Shown here: one piece after another, positions 15,706-24,351 of the stretch
Layout: each line of letters starts with the position of its first letter
Numbering within the stretch: position 1 is the stretch's first letter
Origin: Clostridia bacterium
GTDB lineage: Bacteria; Bacillota_A; Clostridia; Christensenellales; Aristaeellaceae
Length of the DNA stretch: 64,000 nt
Assembly (NCBI GenBank): GCA_017525805.1
Contig: JAFXSH010000020.1
Coordinates: forward strand, 1 to 64,000
Direction: 5' to 3'
Notes under the pieces: model-generated
The model's input: only the letters and a program-made list of their open reading frames with translations
Databases searched by the model: none
What the model was told of the DNA's origin: nothing
Program-made: the position numbers and the translations under genes

Positions 15706-17625
15706 ATGACACAGGATATGATCACGCTTGAATTTGACAAAATCATTGAAAAACTGCAAACCCATGCCGTTTCCGATAAGGCAAAAAAGCGCCTTTCGGA
15801 AACCGCGCCCATTCTGAACGAGGGCCTCTGCCGGGCCCGCATGGAGGAAACCACCGCCGCAAAATGCGTGCTGGAAGGCGCGGGCCTTCCCCCGCTTGCT
15901 GACACAGACGCGGCGGAAGCGCATCTGGCCCAGGCGCTCCAGGGCGGCATGCTGCTTCCATCCCAGTTAAGCCAAATTGCGCGCTTCTGCGTAACGGCGC
16001 GGCGCATGCGCCGCTATCTGCAAGGCGCGCGGGTGTTTAACGCCGGTATTGCCTCCTGGCATACGCAGTTGCCCGATCTGTCCGCGCTGGAAGACGAGAT
16101 CGAACGGTCCATCCGCGAGGACACGATCTTGGACGACGCTTCGCCCACGCTGCGGAACCTGCGCCGCCAGCGGGAGAGGGCCGAACAGGAGATACGGGAA
16201 AGGCTGAACCAGGTGCTCATCCGCCATAAGCGGGAATTGGCAGACGGCTATATCACCCAGCGGGGCGGCATCTACGTGATGCCCGTGCTGAAACGGTATC
16301 AGAGCGCTTTCCCTGGACATCCGGTGGACTCCTCTGCCAAGGGAAACACTGTGTTCATGGAGCCGAACGCTGTGCAGGCGATCCGGCAGACCCTGGAAGG
16401 GCTTTCCGTCGATATTGACGCGGAGGAACGCCGCATTCTCTGGACGCTCACCGACCTGATCGCCTCCGAAGAAACGTCGCTGCGCGAAGCGATCCGCACC
16501 ATGACGGACCTGGACGCGCTGTTTGCCCGCGCCAAGCTGAGCGTGGAAATGGACGCGGGCCCGGTTGAAATCACCGGTGAAAGAATGATCCGCTTGGCGG
16601 AAGCCCGGCACCCGCTGCTGGACCGCGCGTCCTGCGTTCCCTTAAGCCTTTCATTCTCCCTTCCCGATTCCGGCATCGCCGTGACCGGGCCGAATACCGG
16701 CGGAAAAACCGTGTGCCTGAAAACCGTGGGGCTGCTGACCCTGATGGCCCAGAGCGGATTGCATATTCCCTGCCAGGCGGGCACCGTGATCGGCATGATG
16801 GATGAGGTACTCTGTGATATCGGTGACAGCCAGAGCATCAGCCAGAATCTTTCCACTTTTTCCGGTCATATGACCAACGTGATCCGCATCCTGCGCAAAT
16901 GCAGCCGGGACAGCCTGGTGCTGTTGGACGAGCTGGGCAGCGGCACGGACCCGGCGGAGGGTTCCGGCCTGGCGGCGGCGGTTTTGGAAGAATTGCTCAG
17001 GCGCGGCTGCTTTTTTCTGGTGACCACCCATGACCCGCAGATCAAACAGTGGGCGGAGCAGACGAACCACGTGATTTCCGCTCGAATGGCCTTTGATTGG
17101 ATGTCTCTGATGCCGCTGTACCAGCTGGAGATCGGCATGAGCGGCGAAAGCTGCGCCATCGAAATCGCCCGACGCTTGGGCATGGACGAAGGACTGCTTT
17201 CCCGGGCGAGGCAGGTAGTGGACCACGGAACCGGCGCTGTCCCGGAAAAGAAGAGGAATCCCATGATGCCCATTCCCGGCAGCCGCTTGCAGCGCCAGCA
17301 AACAAAAGCGGAAGCCGCCTTTGAGCGTTTCACCATGGGCGACAGCGTGATGCTGCTTCCCAGCAAAAAGAACGCCATCGTCTTCCGGCCCGCCGACGAT
17401 GAAGGAAATGTGATCATCCAGCTCCAGGGGCAAAAAATGACGGTGCGCCACAACCGCCTGAAACTGCTGGTGCCCGCCGCGCAGTTGTACCCGCCGGATT
17501 ATGATTTTTCCATCATCTTTGACACCGTGGCCAACCGCAAGGCCGCGCACACCATGGCGCGCAAATATGACCCGGACGCCGTGGTCGTCCTGAGAGAAGG
17601 AAAGAACGATGAACCCCTTCTGTGA
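15706..17625 (+). CDS. MutS2-like ATPase lacking the Smr nuclease domain
   Basis: The 639-residue protein has the MutS2 core, clamp and ABC-type ATPase: Walker A GPNTGGKT (about residue 328), the signature STFSGHMTNV, Walker B LVLLDELGSGTDP, and the switch histidine in VTTHDPQIK. A KOW-like segment follows (about 545-590, GDSVMLLPSKKNAIV). Full MutS2 proteins are near 780 residues with a long coiled coil and a C-terminal Smr nuclease (LDLRG motif). Here the coil is nearly absent and the tail after 590 has no Smr motif. It may bind branched DNA or stalled ribosomes without cleaving; that is inference. GAGGGAT precedes the ATG, and a CTTATTC/GAATAAG hairpin sits just before it. Confidence 0.85.
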   Translation: MTQDMITLEFDKIIEKLQTHAVSDKAKKRLSETAPILNEGLCRARMEETTAAKCVLEGAGLPPLADTDAAEAHLAQALQGGMLLPSQLSQIARFCVTARRMRRYLQGARVFNAGIASWHTQLPDLSALEDEIERSIREDTILDDASPTLRNLRRQRERAEQEIRERLNQVLIRHKRELADGYITQRGGIYVMPVLKRYQSAFPGHPVDSSAKGNTVFMEPNAVQAIRQTLEGLSVDIDAEERRILWTLTDLIASEETSLREAIRTMTDLDALFARAKLSVEMDAGPVEITGERMIRLAEARHPLLDRASCVPLSLSFSLPDSGIAVTGPNTGGKTVCLKTVGLLTLMAQSGLHIPCQAGTVIGMMDEVLCDIGDSQSISQNLSTFSGHMTNVIRILRKCSRDSLVLLDELGSGTDPAEGSGLAAAVLEELLRRGCFFLVTTHDPQIKQWAEQTNHVISARMAFDWMSLMPLYQLEIGMSGESCAIEIARRLGMDEGLLSRARQVVDHGTGAVPEKKRNPMMPIPGSRLQRQQTKAEAAFERFTMGDSVMLLPSKKNAIVFRPADDEGNVIIQLQGQKMTVRHNRLKLLVPAAQLYPPDYDFSIIFDTVANRKAAHTMARKYDPDAVVVLREGKNDEPLL

Positions 17626-17666
17626 ACATCAAAAGCAATATGACTTAGATTACAGCGTATAACTTT

Positions 17667-17705
17667 AAAAACCCTCCGCTTTCATCCTGGAAAACGGAGG
17701 GTTTT
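17667..17705. terminator. Bidirectional terminator between mutS2-like and trpZ
   Basis: AAAACCCTCCG and CGGAGGGTTTT form an 11-base stem with A and T runs at both ends, able to stop transcription from either side of these convergent genes. Confidence 0.85.
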
Positions 17706-17711
17706 CACCAT

Positions 17712-18500
17712 TCAAACGCCCAGCAGCATCCGGTCGTTGTCCAGCGCTTTGCCGCTGGCCTGGCGGAATTTGTCAGTGAGGTCCCGGATGGTCAGGCGGG
17801 AGCGTTCCTCGCCGGTAACGTCGTAAATCACTTTTCCCCGATCCATCATCAGCGTGCGGTTGCCTAAATCCAGGGCAGACTGCATATTGTGGGTGATCAT
17901 GAGGCAGGTGATGTGGTTGTCCTCCACGATGCTCCGGGTCAGGGCCAGCACCTTTTCCGCCGTACCGGGGTCCAAGGCGGCGGTGTGCTCATCCAAAAGC
18001 AGGAGTATGGGCACATGGTACGTCGCCATGAGCAGGGTCAGCGCCTGCCTTTGTCCCCCGGACAGCAGACCCACCGGCTGCTTCATTCGGTCTTCCAGGC
18101 CCATGCCCAAGAGGGACAGCCGCTCCCGGAAGCGCTGCTTATCCGCCGCCGATACCCGGGACAGCCAGCCGCCGTTGCCCGCCGCCAGGGCTAAGTTTTC
18201 TTCGATGCTCATATCCGGCGCCGTGCCCAGCTTGGGGTCCTGGAACAGTCGGCCGATCCGCCGGGCCCGCATATGCTCCGGCTCCATGGTCACGTTGCGT
18301 CCGTCCAGGTATATTTCTCCCGCATCCGGAAAAAAGCTGCCGCAGATGGCATTGAACAGGGTAGATTTTCCCGCGCCGTTGGCCCCGATGATGGACACGA
18401 AATCCCCTTCGTGGATGTGAAGGGTTAAATCAGTCAGCGCGTGTTTTTCGTTGACGGTGCCGGGATTGAAGGTTTTGGAGATGTTGTTCAGCCTCAGCAT
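17712..18500 (-). CDS. trpZ: Tryptophan-type ABC transporter, ATP-binding protein
   Basis: The 262-residue ATPase has Walker A GANGAGKST, Q-loop region RLFQDPKLGTAP, signature LLSGGQRQALTLLMA, Walker B LLLLDEHTAALDP and the H-loop ITHNMQSAL. The sequence resembles the COG1101 group, which pairs with COG4120 permeases and COG2984 binding proteins. Its start overlaps the permease stop (TGATG), so the two are translationally coupled. The operon lies behind a T-box read as UGG, so the substrate is most likely tryptophan, matching the trpXYZ system predicted from comparative genomics. It powers import from the cytoplasmic side. Confidence 0.85.
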   Translation of the reverse strand: MLRLNNISKTFNPGTVNEKHALTDLTLHIHEGDFVSIIGANGAGKSTLFNAICGSFFPDAGEIYLDGRNVTMEPEHMRARRIGRLFQDPKLGTAPDMSIEENLALAAGNGGWLSRVSAADKQRFRERLSLLGMGLEDRMKQPVGLLSGGQRQALTLLMATYHVPILLLLDEHTAALDPGTAEKVLALTRSIVEDNHITCLMITHNMQSALDLGNRTLMMDRGKVIYDVTGEERSRLTIRDLTDKFRQASGKALDNDRMLLGV

Positions 18501-19453
18501 CAGCCTTTCCCTCCTTCCGACGCATCGGGGATTCGGTTCCGCATCCGCATCGTTTTCAGCATCACGGGGAACTGCTTGCGCAGGTACGGCCCGGAAATGG
18601 CGATGACGACGATGATGGAAGAAACGGCTTTCAGCATGAACGCGGGCATATCCAGCCGCAGGGCCAGGGCGTATACCAGCCGGAACAGGAACGCGCCCAA
18701 TACCGCGCCCACGGCCCGGAGGGGCACGCTCCGATGCTTGCCGAAAAACACGCCGCCAATCAGAAGGGAGGCCAGAGCCACCGTCACCATGCCGCTGCCC
18801 ATGTTCACCTCATAGTTCTTCTGCTGCTGGGCCATCAGGCACCCCGACAGGGCGGTGAAAGCGTTGGACACGCACAGACCCACGGTGGTAGTGAAAGCGG
18901 GGTTGATGGAGGAGGAGCGCACCATGTCCGCGTTGCTGCCCGTGGCGCGGATGGCCAGGCCCAGTTTCGTCCGCAGGAAGAAGCACAGGAACAGCACCAC
19001 CAGGGCCACCACGATGAGCATGACGAATAGGGTGCTTTGCCCCGCCAGGGGCGTGCCCTTCAGCAGGTTCTTCGCCAGAGAAAAAACGGTGGTGGTTTTG
19101 TTCATGGGCAGGGTGGCTTTATTGCCCGTAAACGCCATGTTGACGGAGTATAACCCCGTGTTCACCACGATCCCAGCCAGCAGGCTTTGAACGCCCATGC
19201 GCATTTGCAGGGTGGCCGTCACAAATCCGGACAAACTCCCCGCCAGCATGGCAGCGGGCAGGGACAGCCAGGGATAGCCCGCGATGGCCACCAGCGCGCC
19301 AACCGCCGCGCCCAAGGTAAAGCACCCGTCGGTGGAAAGGTCGCACACGTTCAGCATAGAATAGGAAAGAAACAGGGCCAGCACCGTCAGGGCGTTAATG
19401 AGGCCCAGCTCCAGGGCCGTCTGGCCTAAGGAAAACCATTTGTCAGGCGTCAT
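18500..19453 (-). CDS. trpY: Tryptophan-type ABC transporter, permease
   Basis: The 317-residue integral membrane protein has about eight to nine hydrophobic segments and resembles COG4120 permeases, distant relatives of branched-chain amino acid and sugar permeases: MLNVCDLSTDGCFTLGAAVGA near the start and SLLIGGVFFGKHRS later. The ATG at 19453 is preferred over one seven codons earlier because GGAG lies seven bases upstream. A 20-base perfect hairpin lies between trpX and this gene. It would form the import channel for the trpX-delivered substrate, with trpZ as motor. Confidence 0.85.
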   Translation of the reverse strand: MTPDKWFSLGQTALELGLINALTVLALFLSYSMLNVCDLSTDGCFTLGAAVGALVAIAGYPWLSLPAAMLAGSLSGFVTATLQMRMGVQSLLAGIVVNTGLYSVNMAFTGNKATLPMNKTTTVFSLAKNLLKGTPLAGQSTLFVMLIVVALVVLFLCFFLRTKLGLAIRATGSNADMVRSSSINPAFTTTVGLCVSNAFTALSGCLMAQQQKNYEVNMGSGMVTVALASLLIGGVFFGKHRSVPLRAVGAVLGAFLFRLVYALALRLDMPAFMLKAVSSIIVVIAISGPYLRKQFPVMLKTMRMRNRIPDASEGGKG

Positions 19454-19480
19454 GGTGTTACTCCGTATTTTCATGATTTT

Positions 19481-19525
19481 GTGGAGGAAACCGCTCTTTG
19501 GATGTCAAAGAGCGGTTTCCTCCAC
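19481..19525. repeat. 20-base perfect inverted repeat between trpX and trpY
   Basis: Arms 19481-19500 and 19506-19525 are exactly complementary around a five-base loop. On the trp transcript the hairpin is followed by A-rich rather than U-rich sequence, so it looks like an intercistronic stability element and not a terminator. Its inner arm AACCGCTCTTT is shared with a second hairpin at 48843-48885. Confidence 0.75.
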
Positions 19526-19549
19526 ATGTTTTTTGCATTGACCAGAATA

Positions 19550-20578
19550 TTACTGCGCTAAGTCGTCAAAGCTCTCCGCCGTGGTGATGGGCTGCACGTT
19601 GGTGCAGAAGGGGGCGAAAGCGGCGGCGATGGCGTCATAGTCAAAGCCGATGGCGGCGCAGGTTTCCACATTCACGGTGGCGGTACCGTTATCAAAGGTC
19701 ATGACAGGCAGGGTGGCGGTGTCCGCGCCCTCCAGCAGGATGGCTGCGATCATGTTGGCGGTTTCCTTGCCTAAGTTGGCGTAGTCCACACCGTAGCCTA
19801 AGAACGCGCCGTTCAGGGCGAAGGAGTCCGCGCCGGTGTAGTGGGGAATACCCGCTTCGGCCAGGGTTTCGTAAATCGCCAGTTCAGCGGCCATGATGGT
19901 GTTGTCCGTGGGGGTGAACACGGCGTCCATGCCGTCGGCCACGATGGCGTCAGCGGCCAGGATGACTTCGGAAATGTTGCTGCCGGAATACTCCTTGAAG
20001 GACACGCCCTTGGCGGTCAGGATTTCCTTGGCGGCGGCGATGGGGGCGGTGGAGGCGTCCTCGCTGGGGTTATACAGCAGGGCAATCTTGCTGGCTTCGG
20101 GATTGGCGGCGAAAATCAGGTTGAACACGGAGTTGGTGTCCAGATAGTCGGAAGTGCCGGTGATGTTGGCGCCGGGGGCTTCTAAGCTTTCCACCAGGCC
20201 CGCGCCAACGGGATCGGACACGGCGGCGAACACCACGGGAATGCCGGTGTCCTCAGTCATGCCCTGCATGGTCATGGCAACCGGGGTAGCGACGCCCACC
20301 ATCAGGTCCACGCCGTCGGCGATGAAATCAGCAATGATCTGCTGCATCACGCTGCCGTCCAAATTGCAGTTGTCCTCCTGAATCTCAAAGGTCACGCCCT
20401 TTTCCGCTTCAATGGCTTTCAGCTGCTCACGGATATTGGCGATGATCTGGTTCAGGGAAGCGTCGTCCACAAAGTTGCAGATACCGATTTTGAAGGCAGT
20501 TTCTTCATCAGCCAGCGCACCCGTGCACAGGGACAATACCATCATCAGGGACAGAGCCAACGCGATCATCTTTTTCAT
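19550..20578 (-). CDS. trpX: Tryptophan-type ABC transporter, substrate-binding protein
   Basis: The 342-residue protein has a cleavable signal peptide (residues 1-24, ending TGALADE) with no lipobox, and a COG2984 periplasmic-binding fold: IGICNFVDDASLNQII at the start, VGVATPVAMTMQ, VFAAVSDPVGAGLV, NITGTSDYLD, and the hinge region FTPTDNTIMAA. It would capture the substrate outside the cell and deliver it to trpY. An ATG at 20578 fits AAGGAAGG seven bases upstream; the TTG two codons earlier does not. It is first in the operon, directly behind the T-box terminator. Confidence 0.88.
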   Translation of the reverse strand: MKKMIALALSLMMVLSLCTGALADEETAFKIGICNFVDDASLNQIIANIREQLKAIEAEKGVTFEIQEDNCNLDGSVMQQIIADFIADGVDLMVGVATPVAMTMQGMTEDTGIPVVFAAVSDPVGAGLVESLEAPGANITGTSDYLDTNSVFNLIFAANPEASKIALLYNPSEDASTAPIAAAKEILTAKGVSFKEYSGSNISEVILAADAIVADGMDAVFTPTDNTIMAAELAIYETLAEAGIPHYTGADSFALNGAFLGYGVDYANLGKETANMIAAILLEGADTATLPVMTFDNGTATVNVETCAAIGFDYDAIAAAFAPFCTNVQPITTAESFDDLAQ

Positions 20579-20640
20579 GTTCAAGCCTTCCTTTCAAAAT
20601 GTGTTTTTTGTTTCCCTTATCCTAAGCGATCCGTCACGGG

Positions 20641-20916
20641 TATAAAAAACGCCCCAGCGCGCCATGCATTGCGCGCTGAGGCGGAATATCCGCGGTGCCA
20701 CTCAGCTTCGCTTCCCGGGAAGGAAGCAATCTCACTCGCATACCCATGATATGCGACGCACAGGATAACGGGTGCGTTCCCGTCGCTGCCTACTCGTTTC
20801 CTTTCGGAGCGCCCTCCGGAGTCCATTCGCTTTCCCTCCGCGCGCCGCCGTCCCACTCTCAGCGGCTCCCTTTGCCGTGGTTTTGGAAAGTTACTCTTCT
20901 CCATCGCCGGTTTTCG
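20641..20916 (-). promoter_or_regulatory. Tryptophan T-box riboswitch (specifier UGG)
   Basis: The minus-strand leader has the parts of a T-box. Stem I carries GAGTA, AGGGAGCCGCTGAGAG and, in the specifier loop, GAA-TGG-ACTCCGGAG, so the specifier codon is UGG (plus-strand 20823-20825), which pairs with tRNA-Trp. The tRNA-acceptor-binding T-loop is GTGGCACCGCGG (20690-20701). A terminator hairpin, CCGCCTCAGCGCGC with its partner and six U's, lies at 20644-20684. Uncharged tRNA-Trp would favour the antiterminator and switch on trpXYZ. The layout and target gene agree with established Trp T-boxes of Gram-positive bacteria. Confidence 0.92.
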
Positions 20917-20921
20917 CAATC

Positions 20922-20950
20922 ATCATACCGTCCCTTCCTGCAAATGTCAA
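20922..20950 (-). promoter_or_regulatory. Sigma-A promoter of the T-box/trpXYZ operon
   Basis: On the minus strand TTGACA (20950-20945), 17 bases, then TATGAT (20927-20922), placing the start near 20916 just before T-box stem I. Confidence 0.8.
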
Positions 20951-20978
20951 TACCCCAAAATGTATTTGGATTGTTTTT

Positions 20979-21962
20979 TCATGTTTCCTGATACGGGGCG
21001 AAGGATTCCGTCCCACGCAATTTTTCCAGGCACAAGCGGATAAAGCTTTCGGCAATCTTGCCGCAATAGCGGTCCTTGTTATATCCGATGGCGATGGTGT
21101 CCGAAAGAGCATCATCAAACAGGGGGCACACCTCCACCAACCGTCGGATATAGGACCCCGCCGTGCCGGAAGCCACATAATTGCTATTGAGATACAGCTC
21201 CGGGCATACGGCGATCCCGATGCCTTCGGCGGCGAGGGCCATGGCAGTCTGCGTATTATTGGTTTCAAATTTGATCAGCGGTTTGATATGCGCTTGTTTA
21301 AATACCTGATCCATGATGGTGCGGATCCGGTCCCCCTCCTTGAGCATGACAAAGGGGAAATCGCGGAATAAAGCGATATCGTGGTCCGCGCGGAAAACGG
21401 ACAGGTGGGCCTTGATCTGTTCTTCTGTTTCCCATCGATCCCGCAGCAGGCTTTTCGGTATGATCAGGTGAAGACGGTCTCTCATGAGCGGGAAAGATTC
21501 CGCCCGATCGATCCGGAACGGGGCAAAGCCGATCATCACATCGATTTCTCCGCGTTCCAGCAGGCTTTCCAGCATCTGGGTGCTGTCCTCCTGTACGGAA
21601 AGCTCCACCAGGGGGAACTGATGCACGAATTCCGGCAGCACCATGGGCAGAATCGCCTGGCCGCGGGTGTAAGATATTCCGATGCGCAATTCACCGCGGC
21701 TGTTGTCGTTGATGTCGTTCAGCAAAACGACCGTCTGCTTTTGCAGGTCCAGCATCCGTTCCACCGCCGCGCGGTACTGGCGTCCGCTGTAAGTGAGCTC
21801 CAATCCCTGACGGCGTTCAAACAGCCGGCAGCCCAGTTCCGATTCCAAACGTGAGATGCAGTCGCTCAACGCCTGCTGACTGATATGCAATCGTTCGGCC
21901 GCCCGGGTGATATTCCCCGTTTCCGCCGCCATCAGGAAGTATTCCATGTTCTGAAAATTCAT
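20979..21962 (-). CDS. LysR family transcriptional regulator
   Basis: The 327-residue protein has the LysR helix-turn-helix (MEYFLMAAETGNITRAAERLHISQ...) in its first 65 residues, a linker helix and two periplasmic-binding-like effector subdomains (GELRIGISYTRG onward). The ATG at 21962 is used since GGGAG lies eight bases upstream; a GTG three codons earlier overlaps that site. It is divergent from the korD-sucD operon and shares a 158-base control region with a TCACAA-N8-TTGTGA dyad, so it probably senses a 2-oxoacid or related metabolite and controls that operon. Effector identity is unknown. Confidence 0.88.
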   Translation of the reverse strand: MNFQNMEYFLMAAETGNITRAAERLHISQQALSDCISRLESELGCRLFERRQGLELTYSGRQYRAAVERMLDLQKQTVVLLNDINDNSRGELRIGISYTRGQAILPMVLPEFVHQFPLVELSVQEDSTQMLESLLERGEIDVMIGFAPFRIDRAESFPLMRDRLHLIIPKSLLRDRWETEEQIKAHLSVFRADHDIALFRDFPFVMLKEGDRIRTIMDQVFKQAHIKPLIKFETNNTQTAMALAAEGIGIAVCPELYLNSNYVASGTAGSYIRRLVEVCPLFDDALSDTIAIGYNKDRYCGKIAESFIRLCLEKLRGTESFAPYQET

Positions 21963-21994
21963 TTGTGTCACTCCCGCCGGCTTTCTTTATTGGC

Positions 21995-22070
21995 ATTATA
22001 TCACAAAATAATTCTTGTGAATAGTACGATATAAAAACTGTTTTAAACTGTGATTCGGATGGAGTATAAT
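21995..22070. promoter_or_regulatory. Divergent control region between lysR and korD
   Basis: A dyad TCACAA (22001-22006) N8 TTGTGA (22015-22020) of LysR-box type abuts the minus-strand TATAAT (22000-21995) of the regulator gene, which would allow autorepression. On the plus strand TATAAT (22065-22070) serves the kor operon but its -35 (TTTAAA, 22042-22047) is poor, in keeping with an activated promoter. Confidence 0.55.
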
Positions 22071-22120
22071 AGATAGCAGGAAAACGCGATATCAGGAAAA
22101 CTGGATATAGGAGGCAGGTT

Positions 22121-22354
22121 ATGACGGTCAAAAAGGAGCTGATCCTGAACCCGAACTGGTGCAAGGGATGCGGAATCTGCGCGGCTTTCTGCCCGAAAGG
22201 AGCGCTGGAAATCGTGAATGATAAGGCGCGGCGCGTTGAAGGCGCGGAGTGCGTGCTGTGCGGACAATGCGAACTCCGCTGCCCGGATTACGCGATTTAT
22301 ATCAATGAAGATGAGCCGGAAGGAGATGGAAACCAGTGGATCAAGTCGTATTGA
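22121..22354 (+). CDS. korD: 2-oxoacid:ferredoxin oxidoreductase, ferredoxin-like delta subunit
   Basis: The 77-residue protein carries two [4Fe-4S] binding motifs, CKGCGICAAFCP and CVLCGQCELRCP, separated in the usual way. As the small subunit of the 2-oxoacid oxidoreductase it relays electrons from the thiamine centre to ferredoxin. GGAGGCAGGTT precedes the ATG. The end of the gene overlaps the korA start by about 19 bases, indicating coupled translation. Gene order D-A-B-C matches 2-oxoglutarate:ferredoxin oxidoreductase operons of anaerobes. Confidence 0.92.
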   Translation: MTVKKELILNPNWCKGCGICAAFCPKGALEIVNDKARRVEGAECVLCGQCELRCPDYAIYINEDEPEGDGNQWIKSY

Positions 22355-23472
22355 TGCAGGGAAACGAAGCTTGTGTGGAAGGCGCTATTGCCGCCGGGAT
22401 GCGGCTGTTCGCGGGTTACCCCATCACCCCTTCCACCGAGATCGCCGAGCTTTCGGCTTACCGTCTGCCCCAGGTGGGCGGGAAATTTATCCAGATGGAG
22501 GATGAAATCGCCTCCATTGCGTGCGCCATTGGCGGGTCCGTGGCAGGCGTTAAATCCATGACCGCCACCAGCGGCCCCGGCTTTTCCCTCAAACAGGAGA
22601 ATTTAGGCTATGCCTGCCTGGCGGAAATCCCCATCGTGGTGGTGGATGTGCAGCGCATGGGCCCTTCTACGGGCATGCCCACTTCCCCGTCCCAGGGCGA
22701 CGTGATGATGGCCCGCTGGGGGACCCACGGAGATCACCCGATCATCGTGATCAGCCCTTCCTCGGTCACGGAAGCGTATTACCAGACGATCCGCGCCTTC
22801 AACCTGTCCGAAAGATACAGGACGCCGGTGATTTTCCTCATGGATGAGATCATCGGGCATCTGCGGGAAGGCATGCAGATGAAAGACGCGGAGGATATCA
22901 CCATCGTCAACCGGCCTACGGTACAGTTTCCCGATCCAAAACGCAAACCGTACCATATGAATGAAAAGAAGGGACAGATGGTTCCCAATATGGCACCCTT
23001 CGGCTGCGGCCAGCGCTACAACATCACGGGCCTGATCCATGACGAATCGGGCTTCCCCACAAATTCCACCGAAGAAGCGGAGAAGCTGATGTACAGGCTG
23101 ATGCATAAGGTTTCGGATAACTACAAGGATATCGTTCGGTATGAACAGGTCAACATGGACGACGCCGACGTGGCCATCGTTTGCTACGGCGGCACCATGC
23201 GCGCGGCGCAGACCGCCATGGAACTGGCGCGGGAAAAAGGCATCCGCTGCGGCATCTTCCGTCCCGTCACCATCTGGCCTTTCCCGGAGAGGGAGCTCAC
23301 CGCGGCGATTGGAAAGCTGAAAAAGATCGTGGTGGCTGAACATAACTATGGCCAGATCGTTCTGGAAGTGGAACGGCTGGTACGCGGCGCCTGCCCGGTC
23401 GCTTTCGTTGGAAAGTGGAACGGCACCGTGATCACACCGCAGGAGATCCTGCAGAAAGTGGAGGAAGCGTAA
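22336..23472 (+). CDS. korA: 2-oxoacid:ferredoxin oxidoreductase, alpha subunit
   Basis: The 378-residue subunit has the pyrimidine-binding domain of the oxidoreductase: GYPITPSTEIAE near the start, the thiamine-contact Glu in QMEDEIASI, and TATSGPGFSLKQENLG. The enzyme oxidatively decarboxylates 2-oxoglutarate (or a related 2-oxoacid) with CoA to the acyl-CoA, CO2 and reduced ferredoxin. A GTG start at 22336 fits AAGGAGA ten bases upstream. Preference for 2-oxoglutarate is inferred from similarity and from sucCD downstream; branched 2-oxoacids remain possible. Confidence 0.92.
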   Translation: MDQVVLMQGNEACVEGAIAAGMRLFAGYPITPSTEIAELSAYRLPQVGGKFIQMEDEIASIACAIGGSVAGVKSMTATSGPGFSLKQENLGYACLAEIPIVVVDVQRMGPSTGMPTSPSQGDVMMARWGTHGDHPIIVISPSSVTEAYYQTIRAFNLSERYRTPVIFLMDEIIGHLREGMQMKDAEDITIVNRPTVQFPDPKRKPYHMNEKKGQMVPNMAPFGCGQRYNITGLIHDESGFPTNSTEEAEKLMYRLMHKVSDNYKDIVRYEQVNMDDADVAIVCYGGTMRAAQTAMELAREKGIRCGIFRPVTIWPFPERELTAAIGKLKKIVVAEHNYGQIVLEVERLVRGACPVAFVGKWNGTVITPQEILQKVEEA

Positions 23473-24351
23473 ATGAAAGTCAATACAGGCGACGTAAACG
23501 CGGCTTCCCGGACAAAACAGATGTCCAACCTGATCTATAAGTACATGCGTCCCGAGCATCTGCCCCAAATTTGGTGCCCCGGCTGCGGCAACGGCATCAT
23601 CATGCGGGATGTGGCGCAGGCCATCGAGAACCTGGGCCTAAGCCGCAACCAGACCGTGATCGTGTCGGGCATCGGCTGCTCCTCCCGGGCGGCCGGATAC
23701 ATGGACTTCAACACCATCCACACCACCCATGGTCGAGCCATCGCTTTCGCCACAGGCATCAAGCTGGCCAATCCCGAGCTGGAAGTGATCGTGATCGCCG
23801 GGGACGGCGATATTTCCGCCATCGGCGGCAATCATCTGATCCACGCGGCCCGGAGGAACATCGGGCTTACGGTGGTAGTGATGAACAACAGCACCTACGG
23901 CATGACGGGCGGACAGTACAGCCCCACCACGCCCACCAACGCCTATGGCACCACCGCTCCTTACGGCAATTTGGACCGCTCCTTCGACATCGCCGGCCTG
24001 GCCTACGGGGCGGGCGCTTCCTATGCCGCACGGGGCAGCGCGTACCACGTGCAGCAGACCATCGCTTTGATCCAGGACGGCATCCGCAACAAAGGTTTTT
24101 CCATCATCGACGTGGCCAGCATCTGCCCCACCTACTACGGGCGCAAGAACAAAAAAGGCGACGCCGTAGCGATGATGCAGTGGCAGAAGGATCACGCGGT
24201 CACAGTGGAGCAGGCGGCCAAGATGGACCCCGAACAATTGAAGGACAAGCTGGTCATCGGCCTATTGCATCATGCCCAGTACCCGGAATTTACCTACAAA
24301 TACGACATGCTGATCCAGAAGCTGGCAAGGGAGCGTGAAGCAAATGAGTAA
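23473..24351 (+). CDS. korB: 2-oxoacid:ferredoxin oxidoreductase, beta subunit
   Basis: The 292-residue subunit binds thiamine diphosphate through AGDGDISAIGGNH and the Asn in MNNSTYGMTGGQ, and holds the cluster-binding CPGCGNG and GIGCSS cysteines. It completes the catalytic core with korA. The ATG directly follows the korA stop, with GGAGG inside the end of korA. Two-subunit Kor/Vor-type architecture with separate delta and gamma subunits is visible. Length and motifs are standard. Confidence 0.93.
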   Translation: MKVNTGDVNAASRTKQMSNLIYKYMRPEHLPQIWCPGCGNGIIMRDVAQAIENLGLSRNQTVIVSGIGCSSRAAGYMDFNTIHTTHGRAIAFATGIKLANPELEVIVIAGDGDISAIGGNHLIHAARRNIGLTVVVMNNSTYGMTGGQYSPTTPTNAYGTTAPYGNLDRSFDIAGLAYGAGASYAARGSAYHVQQTIALIQDGIRNKGFSIIDVASICPTYYGRKNKKGDAVAMMQWQKDHAVTVEQAAKMDPEQLKDKLVIGLLHHAQYPEFTYKYDMLIQKLAREREANE

